Positions 25,308 to 34,938 are shown, counted from the stretch's first letter. The stretch is 64,000 nucleotides of DNA from Acetobacter aceti (GCF_002005445.1 NZ_CP014692.1:620001-684000), one strand, 5' to 3'. Translations and numbers: made by a program. Notes: generated by a model not told the origin, from the letters alone.

Positions 25308-25946
25308 CTACCGCCATGCCAGCAAAATATGGGCCACTTCGATAATATGCCCTGACATGCAAGCGTGTGTTGTATGAAAGCGGAGCGGCCGACCGCTGGC
25401 GACAGCAGCATCGCGTTCGGACTGGAGGCCTATCGCAGTCGAACGCAGCGCCATAATCCTTCCAACGCCACGCCGCGCTATATCCGTTTTCGCATTCATC
25501 ACGTAACCCAGCATCATCGCTAACGGCAGGCCACTGGAATACTGGCCGGTCACGAACCGCATCAGGCCTTCATCGACATATTCGCTGACCAGTCCGCGCA
25601 CGCCTGTCTTGTACGGGACATTCAGCCGCTTGCATTCGCAGGCCAGATAGACGTCCTCGTCATCCCCAACGGTTAAGACGAAGTCGATATTGCTCGGCGC
25701 CGACACATTGCCACCTGCATCTTCCGCGAGCAACGTATACTGATAGATGATCCGCCCCGGCACCCGCTTCGTTCGGATCAGTGCTTGCACGAGGTGCTCA
25801 GTGATGTGATCCTCGTGCGTCATCGCATTCTTTTTCGATTGAAGCGGCGCTATACAGATGGGCCAGGCGGCTTCGACCGCATCGGCCATGCGCTCTTCAA
25901 GACCTCGAAAATGGGGGAGCCACTCATCCAGACTACCGGCCAGCAT
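25308..25946 (-). CDS. PD-(D/E)xK-like nuclease partner of the methylase
   Basis: A 213-residue protein. The central part reads SNIDFVLTVGDDEDVYLACE then CKRL, giving Asp88 and Glu104-Cys-Lys106 in the spacing of a PD-(D/E)xK nuclease site. The rest is not recognised. The ATG at 25946 overlaps the methylase 3' end by 14 bases; the open frame extends to 26012 inside the methylase. Being coupled to an Eco57I-type methylase gene, it most likely supplies restriction activity. A separate nuclease is unusual, because relatives of this methylase often carry the nuclease at their own N-terminus or act with other genes. Confidence 0.7.
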   Translation of the reverse strand: MLAGSLDEWLPHFRGLEERMADAVEAAWPICIAPLQSKKNAMTHEDHITEHLVQALIRTKRVPGRIIYQYTLLAEDAGGNVSAPSNIDFVLTVGDDEDVYLACECKRLNVPYKTGVRGLVSEYVDEGLMRFVTGQYSSGLPLAMMLGYVMNAKTDIARRGVGRIMALRSTAIGLQSERDAAVASGRPLRFHTTHACMSGHIIEVAHILLAWR

Positions 25947-28900
25947 AATCACCACCGGTCCGGCCGTGACGAGCAATGGCGGCTGTGAACTCAGCCGCAA
26001 TCTGCTCCGCATCCGCCAATGCTGTCGATCTCATCCAATGCCGGAGTTGCATTGGCTTGACCAGATACATGTCGCTTCCGATCACGAAGCGAAGGTCCGG
26101 CACCACCTGCACGTTTCCAGGCAACCGCACCGGCAGATGTGCCTGAATTAACTGAAGGAATTGCCCCACATCGGGGAAGGCTTCCTCCGTGTATCCATCG
26201 CTAGTGGCGTGGATCGTCAGTTTTAGGATCGCGACGTCACCAGACTTCGCGGCGAGCGATGCCTGGATAGGTTGCCGGAAACAGGGCGCGAGGGCGTCGC
26301 ACAGCGTGGAGGCATAATCGGCACGGTGTTCGTGTTTGCTGTTAGCCCAGATCTTTTGCAACCCGGCGCTGCGCCGTGGTTGCATCGCCGGAATGACATA
26401 ACGGAATGTGTCATCGACCAAAGCGGTCTCATGCGCGTCCAGACCGTAGTAATCGAAGACCAACTGATCGATTTCATTGAGGGGGTCTGACTGCACCGAA
26501 AGCAATTCGTCAGCCTTCGCAATTTCCCGATCAATGAGTTGGACAATTTTCTCCTCTGCGATCACCGCTCTCGCGGGATCGGGCATATTTTCCGGCGTAT
26601 CGAATGGTAGCTTGAGCAATTCGCCCTGATGAACCTTGGCACGGTCGGCGCCGAGATTTGCCGTATCGTGGAAATAGACCCAGGCCGCCAGACTGCTGTT
26701 GAGAACGGCCGTCAGGACTTTCGCTGATCGCTTTTCCGCCTTGGGGAAAGCGATTGCCTGGATGGAATCCTGGAATACCAGGTTCTGCTCAGAATACGCC
26801 GCACGGACGCGCCCTATTGAGCGTTCGACACCTTGTGGGATCAGAATGTGTGGGCCAACGAATCCCTCGGCAAACCCAGCGCGATGTACAGTTGCTGTAG
26901 ACCAAGAACTGCTCCCGATCGTCGGAAGAGCTACCGGCCTAAAAGCACGGGCGTTCAAATATGGAAAGCGGGTAACGATTTCCGCCGTGGTGGTGTCGTA
27001 CACGGGATCGTTCAGCCGATCTTCCTGAGCAGGCTTGAAGCCTTGCCCGATGATCCAGTCAGTCTTTCGATCGACCGTGGCTTTAGCCTTCCGGACCTCC
27101 TTATATTCCTTGATGAAGGTGTTCAGTGAAGGAATTGTCCGCAAATATTGAAGCAGTGTTTCCTCCGGGCCGCGTGTCCAAAGCCGACGCTTGAATAGTG
27201 TCGTGTCCTCGCCCATCAGATCCGATCGGAAACGAAGACGATCCGCACGCGACAAGGTCATCATGCGCTTGAGGCGCAGATTGAGATCGGCTTTCGGCAC
27301 CCAATATTCGAAGCGATAGGGGCGCTGGTCGCTAGCCGCTGGCGCGTAGAGAACGAACGCGGTCGGTCGCTGCGCACCGTCGAACAACTGGAAGCAAAGG
27401 TCCGACAGATTGACGATCCGGCGCACGCGCGCATCACGAAGAAGCCGCCGCCGCGCATCCTGAGCCTCTTGCGAGGTGTTGTGCAGGACGCCCATCGCGG
27501 GCAGAAGAAACGCGACGAGGCCGTCCGACTTGACGACCCTCAAAGCCTTCCAGATGAAGCCCCAGGCTATATCCTTGGCAGGATTGGGATATCCATTGGA
27601 CTTTGCCCAAGTTTGAGCGGTCGTGACTTGACCACTCCGCCCCTTCCAAGGCGGATTGCCAACGACCGCATCGAATTTCGGTAAATCCGCAATCGCGAAG
27701 AAATCAGACGCTGGGAGCAGCGTATCGCCGTAGAGCGATGGCAGGAGTTTCCCGGCTTTGAGGAGAGCCGGCAGGTCGGGCGGATTCGATTGTTCCAGTA
27801 GCGCGATATAAAGTGAAAATGCAGCCACACGCACGGCGGAGGAATTGATGTCCCCACCATGCAGCCGCCGCGCGATGGACTTCAACTCATTCCAAGCGGC
27901 ATGAGGCTTTTTCTTGATCCGGCAATGATGGGCAACGAGGCGCTGGAACAGCCGAACGAGAAAAATTCCTGACCCACATGCTGGATCGCAGAACACGCCC
28001 TTCGCTCGCTGCTCGTCGGACAGATCGTCCCAAAGCTGGTTGACGACGACATCCGCTAGGAACATCGGTGTATAGAATGCCCCGTCGGCGCTCTTCTTCT
28101 CGGCTTCCTCTTTCAGGAAGCGATCATAGACCGCGCTGATGAGACCGATCGACATGTAGCGGAAGTCGTAGCCCCACAGGCGCAGCTGGCCAGATGCCAT
28201 TTCCTCCCGCCCGTGCCGGAAGCGCGCAAGAGTCCGAAGATGCTGTACCGCCAGCTTCGGCGGCGTCGCGTCGCCTGTCTCGAAAGCGCAGGGCGCATTG
28301 AACAGGTTGCCGTTAAAGGCGTCCTTCAGCCATATGAAGAGCGTTTCGAAATGGATCGGGGAATCCGACTCCAGTATCTCCGCAAGACTGGAGCATGTCT
28401 TGTCGGAGGCATCCCGAAACACCGACTCCTTAATGATCTTGCGATCTTCGAGATAGGCGATGAACATCGTTTGCATCAGCAACGCTTGCGCGGCCTCACC
28501 ACCGAGATCGCCGCGCATGTCGCGAAAGGCTTCCAGCAGGTTCGAGAGCAGCACGCTGTCGACGCGATCGTCGGGATCAAAGAATGAGTCGTTTTCGAAC
28601 CAGAACCGCCCCGACTCCGTGGAATCGATCAATTCCCGTAGCTTCAACGCATCGGACAGCCGTGAGAGTGTCGTGATCAGCCGAGGATCGTTTTGCTGTC
28701 CTTCCTGACGCTGGAACGGCCGCTGGACGAGAGAATAGGCGACCAACTCATCCTCTTTGAGGACGAGCAGCAGGCTCATCAGGCCTTGGTTCCAGAGAAC
28801 CCGATGCAGTTCGTCGATCTGGGCAAGCGAGACATCCGGTTCGTTCAGAAACCCGATCGTCGGAACGCCCTCGATGCAGAAGACAGCCGCCAGTCCGAGA

Positions 28901-29034
28901 TCGGACAAGGCGAAACGGATCGCATCCGCATGCGGTCCCGGCTCCACATCGGAGGGGGAAGTGTAAAATTCCGGCGCCGTCCGACGATCGAGAGCGAGAG
29001 CCTCTCGCCAATGCGAGGCAAAGCTATCTGCCAT
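25933..29034 (-). CDS. Eco57I-type N6-adenine DNA methyltransferase
   Basis: A 1033-residue gamma-type adenine methylase. The N-terminal ~300 residues are helical without a visible nuclease motif. The SAM-binding motif I is DPACGSGIFLVR (about 345-356) and the catalytic motif IV is NPPW (about 458-461). A TaqI/Eco57I-like target-recognition region follows (GPHILIPQGVERSIGRVRAA) and a C-terminal domain of ~200 residues. It methylates adenine in a specific DNA site; the site cannot be read from sequence. The ATG has a gaggag site just upstream. The HTH gene upstream and the nuclease gene downstream complete a restriction-modification operon within element B. Confidence 0.88.
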   Translation of the reverse strand: MADSFASHWREALALDRRTAPEFYTSPSDVEPGPHADAIRFALSDLGLAAVFCIEGVPTIGFLNEPDVSLAQIDELHRVLWNQGLMSLLLVLKEDELVAYSLVQRPFQRQEGQQNDPRLITTLSRLSDALKLRELIDSTESGRFWFENDSFFDPDDRVDSVLLSNLLEAFRDMRGDLGGEAAQALLMQTMFIAYLEDRKIIKESVFRDASDKTCSSLAEILESDSPIHFETLFIWLKDAFNGNLFNAPCAFETGDATPPKLAVQHLRTLARFRHGREEMASGQLRLWGYDFRYMSIGLISAVYDRFLKEEAEKKSADGAFYTPMFLADVVVNQLWDDLSDEQRAKGVFCDPACGSGIFLVRLFQRLVAHHCRIKKKPHAAWNELKSIARRLHGGDINSSAVRVAAFSLYIALLEQSNPPDLPALLKAGKLLPSLYGDTLLPASDFFAIADLPKFDAVVGNPPWKGRSGQVTTAQTWAKSNGYPNPAKDIAWGFIWKALRVVKSDGLVAFLLPAMGVLHNTSQEAQDARRRLLRDARVRRIVNLSDLCFQLFDGAQRPTAFVLYAPAASDQRPYRFEYWVPKADLNLRLKRMMTLSRADRLRFRSDLMGEDTTLFKRRLWTRGPEETLLQYLRTIPSLNTFIKEYKEVRKAKATVDRKTDWIIGQGFKPAQEDRLNDPVYDTTTAEIVTRFPYLNARAFRPVALPTIGSSSWSTATVHRAGFAEGFVGPHILIPQGVERSIGRVRAAYSEQNLVFQDSIQAIAFPKAEKRSAKVLTAVLNSSLAAWVYFHDTANLGADRAKVHQGELLKLPFDTPENMPDPARAVIAEEKIVQLIDREIAKADELLSVQSDPLNEIDQLVFDYYGLDAHETALVDDTFRYVIPAMQPRRSAGLQKIWANSKHEHRADYASTLCDALAPCFRQPIQASLAAKSGDVAILKLTIHATSDGYTEEAFPDVGQFLQLIQAHLPVRLPGNVQVVPDLRFVIGSDMYLVKPMQLRHWMRSTALADAEQIAAEFTAAIARHGRTGGDYAGR

Positions 29035-29120
29035 GCTTCATCTCCTCGCAGTTCATGGGACAGGCATCCGTATCGCGGAACATATTAAGAATATTGAGGC
29101 GGTACAGGCTGAACGGCGGA

Positions 29121-29423
29121 TCATTTGTCCAACTCCAACAGCCCTTGCGGGTCGCCGGCAAATTTGCCGGACTTCGCTGCGCCACGTGGCTTTTTCTTGC
29201 CGGGTGCCAAGCGCTCAAAAATAGGACTGTAATCGATATCGCAGCGTGTCATCTCGGCGAGAAGGCTGGCGATAACAGCAAGATGTATCGGTATCTCTCC
29301 CTTCTTCTTGTTGTTCGAAACCGAGTTCGGCTGCATACCTATAAGATCCGCAAAGCGCCGGACGGTCAGCCCTGCCTTATTCAGTTCAGCGATGAAGTCG
29401 TCGTATGTCACAGCGCCACTCAC
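29121..29423 (-). CDS. Helix-turn-helix controller of the restriction operon
   Basis: A small protein (95-100 residues) with a Cro-like helix-turn-helix (FIAELNKAGLTVRRFADLIG, then MQPNSVSNNKKKG) and a basic tail. It lies 86 bases upstream of the methylase on the same strand, where restriction systems often keep a controller gene. The start is uncertain: GTG 29423 is inside the perfect dyad described next, and GTG 29408 would give MTYDDF. The overlap of the dyad with the start strongly suggests autoregulation. Confidence 0.75.
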   Translation of the reverse strand: MSGAVTYDDFIAELNKAGLTVRRFADLIGMQPNSVSNNKKKGEIPIHLAVIASLLAEMTRCDIDYSPIFERLAPGKKKPRGAAKSGKFAGDPQGLLELDK

Positions 29424-29460
29424 ACACGATTTAATGAGTATAGCACATAAAATCGTGTGT
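29422..29460 (-). promoter_or_regulatory. Perfect 11-bp dyad operator overlapping promoter
   Basis: acacacgattt (29422-29432) and aaatcgtgtgt (29450-29460) are perfect inverted copies 17 bases apart. Read on the minus strand, the interval contains TATACT, a good -10 box. The left arm runs into the start of the HTH gene. The arrangement is that of a self-repressed (or timed) controller promoter for the restriction-modification operon. Confidence 0.7.
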
Positions 29461-29944
29461 CTTCAAGTTGTTCTGCAGATAAGGGAGGCCGTGGCGGCGT
29501 TGCCTGCTGTCACGCATTGGCAAATCCCATTTCCGGCATCGGTACGATCAGCCTGACCAGCGTAATAGCAGGCATGAATATGAGTGCAAAGAATGGCTGC
29601 TTTCAGTTATCGCTTGCCGATAACCGACTATCCGCTCCCCCCCCTAGCTGCCTGTCTGTTCGATGACCGCGAAGCAGACAGGCGGGTCAGTCCTCTCAAA
29701 AGTGGCTTTCTGATAATTGCCGTAAGATGATTATTCATTAAAATTTTGCTTTGGAGGAGACGGTTATTAAACGATTTTAGAATTGATTTTTCTCAAAAAA
29801 TATGTCATGTAAAGGAGGTATTGAGAGTTTATTTTTGTTTTTTGATGCCGTTATTATCTCAGTCCGCGTGAACAAGATCACGCAAGCCTTCGGATAAGAC
29901 GCTCCTGCGGGAACGTTTGGGCAATTTATCTGAAAGGTGCCAGT
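29461..29944. other. Non-coding region between restriction operon and AAA gene
   Basis: No gene is recognised. A stem gcctgtctg (29650-29658) / cagacaggc (29675-29683) with a 16-base loop is the clearest structure; it may be a terminator or a recombinase site. The part from 29720 to 29850 is AT-rich and probably holds the promoter of the AAA ATPase gene, which has gaaagg ahead of its ATG. Confidence 0.4.
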
Positions 29945-30970
29945 ATGCCTGATAACCACTCAACAAGGGATAAACCTAACCCCACACTGACCGAAGTTCT
30001 TCGTCGTCGCACGGCTCTTATGCGGGCAGCGAGGGAAAAACGCTACGAAAATGAAAGCCTGCGGTCAGCCGAAGGTGTCCCGGATGGCGGGTATGTTCGT
30101 CTGCTGGAGAAGGGATATAGCTTTCCTGCGGTCAGTGCGGATCGTCATGGGGGAGCAGATCCCTATGAACAAGCCCGTAAGCTGGCTTTTCCGGTCAGGA
30201 TACACCAGCCAACCACAGTGCAGTCTGATCTATTAGCTCTTCAATCGCGTTTTCCCCACGCGTTGGCGGCAATCGATGCTTTGGTAATGGCTGATCTGAC
30301 ACGCATGTCGCTAGGGGTCTCTGGCGCGTTCCGTCCCGTAATGCTGGTCGGGCCTCCGGGATGTGGCAAATCAACGCTGGCGCGTGTCTGGCATAAAATG
30401 CTGGGTTATCCCTGCATGACCATGAATGTCGCGGCTCTGTCCGATGTAATGGCGTTCACGGGTACGCATCCGACCTATTCGAACCCGAAGCCCTCGGTCA
30501 TTGTGGATTATATGGCCAGACATGAGATTGCCAATCCCTGCATCATTCTCGATGAGATCGACAAATCACCAGAAGGGGGACGAAATGGTAGCATCAAGAA
30601 TGTACTGCTCCAGTTTCTTGAGCCCGGTGAAGCCAGAACTTTTCGTGATATCTGTCTGAATGCCGAGGTCGATCTGTCCCGTGTGCGTTGGGTCATGACT
30701 GCCAATGTGCTGGAGAGGGTACCGCTTCCTCTTCGCTCCAGGTGTCAGATTGTGCATGTGCCGTCGCCAGACAGAAAACATGCTATTGGATTGTCTCGTC
30801 AGATGGCGGAAGCAATTCTGACAGAGATGGGGCTGGATCGCAGGTGGATCACTTTTGATGGTGTCGAGGAAGTCTTGTTGCAGGAGCACTTTCGGGGTGA
30901 CCTGCGCCATCTGCGGATGATGGTTGATCTTTTCATCAGGGAAAGACTGACCTCTCTGACCATGTGCTGA
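29945..30970 (+). CDS. AAA ATPase of Lon/MoxR-like type
   Basis: A 341-residue AAA protein. Walker A is GPPGCGKST (about 136-144), Walker B is IILDEIDKSPEGG, and sensor/arginine residues lie in RWVMTANVLERVPLPLRSRC. The helicase-like lid follows. The arrangement resembles the ATPase domain of Lon, but there is no protease domain and no Lon N-domain. Proteins of this kind occur on mobilizable elements without a known job. It is transcribed toward the relaxase gene, the two being convergent. It may remodel a relaxosome or a repressor (speculative). Confidence 0.8.
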   Translation: MPDNHSTRDKPNPTLTEVLRRRTALMRAAREKRYENESLRSAEGVPDGGYVRLLEKGYSFPAVSADRHGGADPYEQARKLAFPVRIHQPTTVQSDLLALQSRFPHALAAIDALVMADLTRMSLGVSGAFRPVMLVGPPGCGKSTLARVWHKMLGYPCMTMNVAALSDVMAFTGTHPTYSNPKPSVIVDYMARHEIANPCIILDEIDKSPEGGRNGSIKNVLLQFLEPGEARTFRDICLNAEVDLSRVRWVMTANVLERVPLPLRSRCQIVHVPSPDRKHAIGLSRQMAEAILTEMGLDRRWITFDGVEEVLLQEHFRGDLRHLRMMVDLFIRERLTSLTMC

Positions 30971-31014
30971 GACAGGCTTGTTCGCACGTGAGGCTGTGAA
31001 AAACTGGCTGCGCG

Positions 31015-32745
31015 TTAATGTTCGATAACCGGTTGGGACGAAGGAGCAGGCATATTTCTCGTCACTCCTTTTAGAATGACAAGTTTTGAACGAAGGCGGG
31101 AGATTTCCTGCCTTGCCTGTTCTTTTTCAGGTCGGTGGGCCTTGTCCCATTGCTGGATGCGCTCCTGTCTGGCTCGCACAAGCCTGTCAAAGCGGTATGA
31201 GAGCCAGACCTCAAGTTTTTCCTGATCAGCCATGGCGGTAAATTCGGCATCATGCCGTTTGTGGAAATCTTCAAGGGCTGGTCTGTCGTTCTCCGTCAGA
31301 ACAGGCCGGACGGGTTCTGGCGGTGTAGAGCGCAGTCCGACAACATGCAGCAATGCCTGTACGACAAAACGCAGGACTTCTAGAAATTCGAGCAAAAGCC
31401 GCTGGCAGATTTTTTCCAGTTTTCCGGCGTGTCCGGTCATACGTTGCCAGCGGCTTTCTGTGGTCTGTTTCCATTCTTTTCGGGCGGTGACATAGCACTC
31501 AAAACTGGTGCGCAACTGTATCTGATAGGGTGTGAGGCTTTCCCGCCATTTTGCAATGGTTGTTTCCCGGTCCAGAGGTGCCCAGCCCGTTTCCGGGGCT
31601 TTCTGGTCAAGAATGGCCTGCTGGTCCAGAATAGCCCGCCTGATCCGACGGCGGATACGGGCTTCTTCAGCGCTGAGAATCAGCGGATACAATGGTTTCG
31701 GCGGGGTGTGTGGCATGACTGCTGGCCTGTCCACCTCCTCCATCTGCCTGCGCCTGAGTGCGTCAATCGCTTTATTCCTGCGTGGTAGGGAAATGCGTTT
31801 CGGCTCTCTTTTTCTGGCAGGTGGGGAGGTAGGGGCTGATAATATCTCGGTCTGGCCATTTTCCGATGTCACGCGCACAGGAACACGGGTACTTCTGATA
31901 TCTAGTTGCGGCTTTTCGTGTTCTGCTGAGTGTTCTTTTGCCAGCAGCTTTCGGAATTCCGCCATGCGCACTTTTGTCAGCCGGGTAAAGCTACCAATCA
32001 GCGTTCCATCGGTGGTTTCAATGATATGAGCGCCGGAGCGTGTTTCTTTTCGATCACCTACCCGCATAGTCAGGCCATGTTCCGCCAGCGCCGCCCGGAA
32101 TGATTTTAACCCGTCCGACTGTGACCAGAGGGCGCTGACCAGTTGTTTCATCGCCGGGAGGTCAAGCCCCTGTCGTTCCGTAATCCGTCGGGCCTGTGAT
32201 GTGTAGGCGGCGCGAGGTTTGGCGCTCTCAGGTGCAGGGATCAGGACTGCGACCTGTTCCGCTGCCTGATGATGGCCTTCTCTGCGCAGGGCTTTGGCAA
32301 TAGCCCTGTCATGCCTTCCGGGTACGAGAGCATGACCAAGCCGGATTTCCTCCAGCCGTGCGACTTTCTCCAGACGCATCCATGTGAACCGGCTTTGCAG
32401 AACATGGTTTCCCTGCCATTCGGGCAGGATCAGGTGCCCGTGTGTGCTGCCTTCTTTCTGGTGGACGACAAGGGTAAGGTGTTCCGGGTCGGCATGGAGT
32501 TCTTCACACAGGCGACGGGCAAAGTCCGAAAGCTGATCATCCGTCATGGCCTCGTCAGGATTGAAGGCGATATGGCGCAGACCGTATGTCAGCCCCTCAC
32601 GTCTGGCTTCGCGCATAGCATCACGCATGAGCCAGTCCGAACCCGCCAGAACCCGGATGGCTTCATTCTTCGCACCATACAGCACATGGCGGGACAAAGC
32701 ACCCGCGCCACTCGTTGTTCTGATCCGGCTTTCTTTGACGATCAT
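31015..32745 (-). CDS. MobA-family relaxase
   Basis: A 576-residue relaxase that nicks oriT and leads DNA transfer. The catalytic N-terminal part has the histidine motif HQKEGSTHGHLILPEW, with a conserved block RLEKVARLEEIRLGHALVPG after it. The region DGLKSFRAALAEHGLTMRVG matches the same position in the relaxase of element A. The C-terminal ~250 residues are helical. ATG 32745 is chosen over GTG 32757. It lies 18 bases after the MobC gene with the candidate oriT upstream, the classic oriT-mobC-mobA order. Confidence 0.85.
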   Translation of the reverse strand: MIVKESRIRTTSGAGALSRHVLYGAKNEAIRVLAGSDWLMRDAMREARREGLTYGLRHIAFNPDEAMTDDQLSDFARRLCEELHADPEHLTLVVHQKEGSTHGHLILPEWQGNHVLQSRFTWMRLEKVARLEEIRLGHALVPGRHDRAIAKALRREGHHQAAEQVAVLIPAPESAKPRAAYTSQARRITERQGLDLPAMKQLVSALWSQSDGLKSFRAALAEHGLTMRVGDRKETRSGAHIIETTDGTLIGSFTRLTKVRMAEFRKLLAKEHSAEHEKPQLDIRSTRVPVRVTSENGQTEILSAPTSPPARKREPKRISLPRRNKAIDALRRRQMEEVDRPAVMPHTPPKPLYPLILSAEEARIRRRIRRAILDQQAILDQKAPETGWAPLDRETTIAKWRESLTPYQIQLRTSFECYVTARKEWKQTTESRWQRMTGHAGKLEKICQRLLLEFLEVLRFVVQALLHVVGLRSTPPEPVRPVLTENDRPALEDFHKRHDAEFTAMADQEKLEVWLSYRFDRLVRARQERIQQWDKAHRPEKEQARQEISRLRSKLVILKGVTRNMPAPSSQPVIEH

Positions 32746-32763
32746 GGGGATGACCACAAACAG

Positions 32764-33153
32764 TCAGTGCAGGGTCAGTGCTGGCCTGTCGCACCTGCGA
32801 GCGGCAGACCTGTCAGGACGGTTTCTCCGTGAGCGGGGGAGAAGGTGGTCAAGGTTCTGGATCAGCTTTTCAACCTCGTCCAGCACCGCCCCGCAATGCA
32901 CGGCATCGGTACAGTTGGCAGAATGGGCAAGCTGATTAAGGTTGTTTCCAACACGGGAAAGCTGATGACGTATCCCGCGCAGTTCATCGGGAACGCGTGG
33001 CCCATCATGCCCGGCCAGTTCTGCACTGGTCAGGAGGGAGCGTATCCAGTGGGCGGTTGTGGTATGACCATGAGTGCTGGCCATATGGTTCCAGCGCACC
33101 AGTTCATCGGGTGACGCTCTGACAGAAAGACGGGAAGTGCGGGCAACGGGCAT
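32764..33153 (-). CDS. mobC: MobC-family relaxosome accessory protein
   Basis: A 129-residue protein with an N-terminal ribbon-helix-helix-like region (RTSRLSVRASPDELVRWNHM) and the MobC hallmark LSRVGNNLNQLAH, followed by a helix (VLDEVEKLIQNLDHL) and a basic tail. MobC proteins open the DNA at oriT for the relaxase. The gene precedes the relaxase on the same strand, and the palindrome-rich candidate oriT lies about 30 bases upstream. Confidence 0.88.
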   Translation of the reverse strand: MPVARTSRLSVRASPDELVRWNHMASTHGHTTTAHWIRSLLTSAELAGHDGPRVPDELRGIRHQLSRVGNNLNQLAHSANCTDAVHCGAVLDEVEKLIQNLDHLLPRSRRNRPDRSAARRCDRPALTLH

Positions 33154-33182
33154 AACTGGTTCTCCTGAAAGAGGGGGTTAAC

Positions 33183-33243
33183 GGGGGAGATTTCTCCCCC
33201 TTACCAGCTGTCAGACGCTACCCTTTGGGTAGCCGTCTGACAC
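33183..33243. other. Candidate oriT of element B
   Basis: Two strong hairpins lie between mobC and the integrase. One is gggggaga/tctccccc (33183-33200). The other has arms gtcagacgctaccc (33210-33223) and gggtagccgtctgac (to 33242), with one bulged base and a short loop. Transfer origins of this mobA/mobC class are inverted repeats placed just upstream of mobC. The nick site cannot be located from sequence alone. The first hairpin could instead terminate the integrase-side transcript. Confidence 0.5.
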
Positions 33244-33330
33244 TGCTGGCTCCCTGTAAGGGTAACCTATTCAGATGCCTGATTTCCGAACTTTTCTTTT
33301 TATGCAAAAGATACTGTCACCATAAGGCTT

Positions 33331-34938
33331 TCAGAAAGGCATGATGCACTCGGGCGGATAGGTCAGGGCTTCAATGACCTGCTTCAAATTGGCGACTTCA
33401 ATCCCGCTCGTGTAGTTCATCGTTCCCTGTGATTTATGAGACGCTTCATGCCCTAAAACAGTATCGATCCACAGTTCGCGAATATGCGCCTCTTGGTTTC
33501 TGAGTTTCGTACTGACTGTATGACGGAAGGAATGGAATGTTACCGCGTCTGGAAGGCCAAGTCGTTTTTTGTGCTTTGAGAAAGAACGCGCAAAATTATC
33601 CCCGCGTTCACCCGTCGATGAAACCGTGAGGTCAGGGAACAGGGAGTGCTCCCCGGTATCTCTGAGCAGGTCGAGCCCTTCCATGGCGAGTAGATGCGAG
33701 TGAATGGGAATGATCCGTGTGCCTGCTGACGTTTTGGGTGACCAGTTATCTTCTGGGTGAGGACGAACATGAAAGCACGGAACCTCTTCGATAATTTCTA
33801 TATCCTGTTTTCTCAGATTGCAGATTTCGCCCAGACGCATTCCCGTAAACATGCCAACGTTGATGATCCCGGTCCATGTGGTGTGGGAAACCGATGTGCC
33901 ATTCCATGGTGTATGGGCAAGCAGTGTCAGTTCATCATCTGTCCAGCCTCGCCGTACGATTTTCTTGGTGATGTTAAAATCCCAACCGGCCCATGGATTC
34001 CGGTCAGCCATCTCTCGTTGCACAAGATGCATCCACAAGGCGGACAGACGGGAGAAATGGTTTTTCACCGTCTTCCCGCTGACTATTTCCTGCCCTCGCT
34101 CGCGGGCCTGCGCGACGGCTTCACGAATGGGAAGGCCGGTTCTTCCTTTGCCATGAGTGGCAGGAAGATCAGAGAGCAGGTCGAAAAATTCCCCAGCAAC
34201 CGTGCCCGTGATCTGCTTCACCGGCATGTCACCAAAAGCTTCGATGAAGAGGGCTACGGTTTTGCGTGTGGCTTTCTTGGTGTCCTCGCTCTTGTCCTTG
34301 TCAGCAAAGACAAATTTTTCTGCCATTACGGAAAGAGGCGGAGAGGTCGGCTTGCGCGCTTTGGGCTGTTCATCCTCAACCGGGCTTCCGATAGGAGCAT
34401 CTGCCGGAGCAGCAGGGCGATGTTTGCCAAGATCAACAATCAGGGTGGAGAGGTTTTTGATCTGCTCACGCAGCATGTCCTTTTCTTTTTTGCTCACAGC
34501 GCTGTCTGTGAAGACTTTCTGCATCATGCTTTGAAGCCGGGCTTCCAGTGCCTTGAGAGAGTCTGTGGCGAAAGAGATGAAAGCACCTTCCTTCTGTACC
34601 TGATTCATTAAAGTCATGGCGTGATCGGCTTGCAGGGCGCGTTTCTCGGCCCGGAAGGCATCATCGGCAAGGGTAAGGAGTTCTTCCTGTTCCGCGATGA
34701 TTTTGCCCTGTTCGGTAAGGAGAGTAATCATTTCCTCACGGGACAGGTCGGTCTCCATCGTCTTTGCCTTCTCAAAAAGTAAGCCTGTTCGGGCGTAAAG
34801 GGCTGCTGCCCGTTCACGGGCCACCAGCTTACTCTGAGTCTGCAAAGAGAGAGAAATTTCGGTTCGGCCCAGTCTGGCCTGAACGGCAACGGGCACAGCC
34901 CGGCGGAAATGGTAATGAGAGCCAATGAGGCGGAGCAT
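33331..34938 (-). CDS. Tyrosine integrase of element B
   Basis: A 535-residue integrase, longer than usual because of a coiled-coil insert (roughly residues 60-180) between the arm-binding and core-binding domains. The catalytic residues are present: Arg in FTGMRLGEICNLR, HSFRHTVSTKLR (His-x-x-Arg region), LGHEASHKS and the tyrosine in GTMNYTSG. It starts 85 bases from the att copy at 35023, facing away from it. It is similar in layout to the integrase of element A, consistent with both using tRNA-Leu. Confidence 0.93.
   Translation of the reverse strand: MLRLIGSHYHFRRAVPVAVQARLGRTEISLSLQTQSKLVARERAAALYARTGLLFEKAKTMETDLSREEMITLLTEQGKIIAEQEELLTLADDAFRAEKRALQADHAMTLMNQVQKEGAFISFATDSLKALEARLQSMMQKVFTDSAVSKKEKDMLREQIKNLSTLIVDLGKHRPAAPADAPIGSPVEDEQPKARKPTSPPLSVMAEKFVFADKDKSEDTKKATRKTVALFIEAFGDMPVKQITGTVAGEFFDLLSDLPATHGKGRTGLPIREAVAQARERGQEIVSGKTVKNHFSRLSALWMHLVQREMADRNPWAGWDFNITKKIVRRGWTDDELTLLAHTPWNGTSVSHTTWTGIINVGMFTGMRLGEICNLRKQDIEIIEEVPCFHVRPHPEDNWSPKTSAGTRIIPIHSHLLAMEGLDLLRDTGEHSLFPDLTVSSTGERGDNFARSFSKHKKRLGLPDAVTFHSFRHTVSTKLRNQEAHIRELWIDTVLGHEASHKSQGTMNYTSGIEVANLKQVIEALTYPPECIMPF

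Noticed and set aside
25099..25377. 92-codon plus-strand ORF between resolvase and nuclease genes
   Set aside because: No domain, overlaps the 3' end of the nuclease gene, and contains the terminator-like hairpin.
29945..30970. Annotation as Lon protease
   Set aside because: The Ser-Lys protease domain and the N-terminal substrate domain are absent; only the AAA module is present.
33757..34611. 284-codon plus-strand ORF antisense to integrase B
   Set aside because: The opposite strand encodes a complete integrase with all catalytic residues, and the antisense translation shows no motif.
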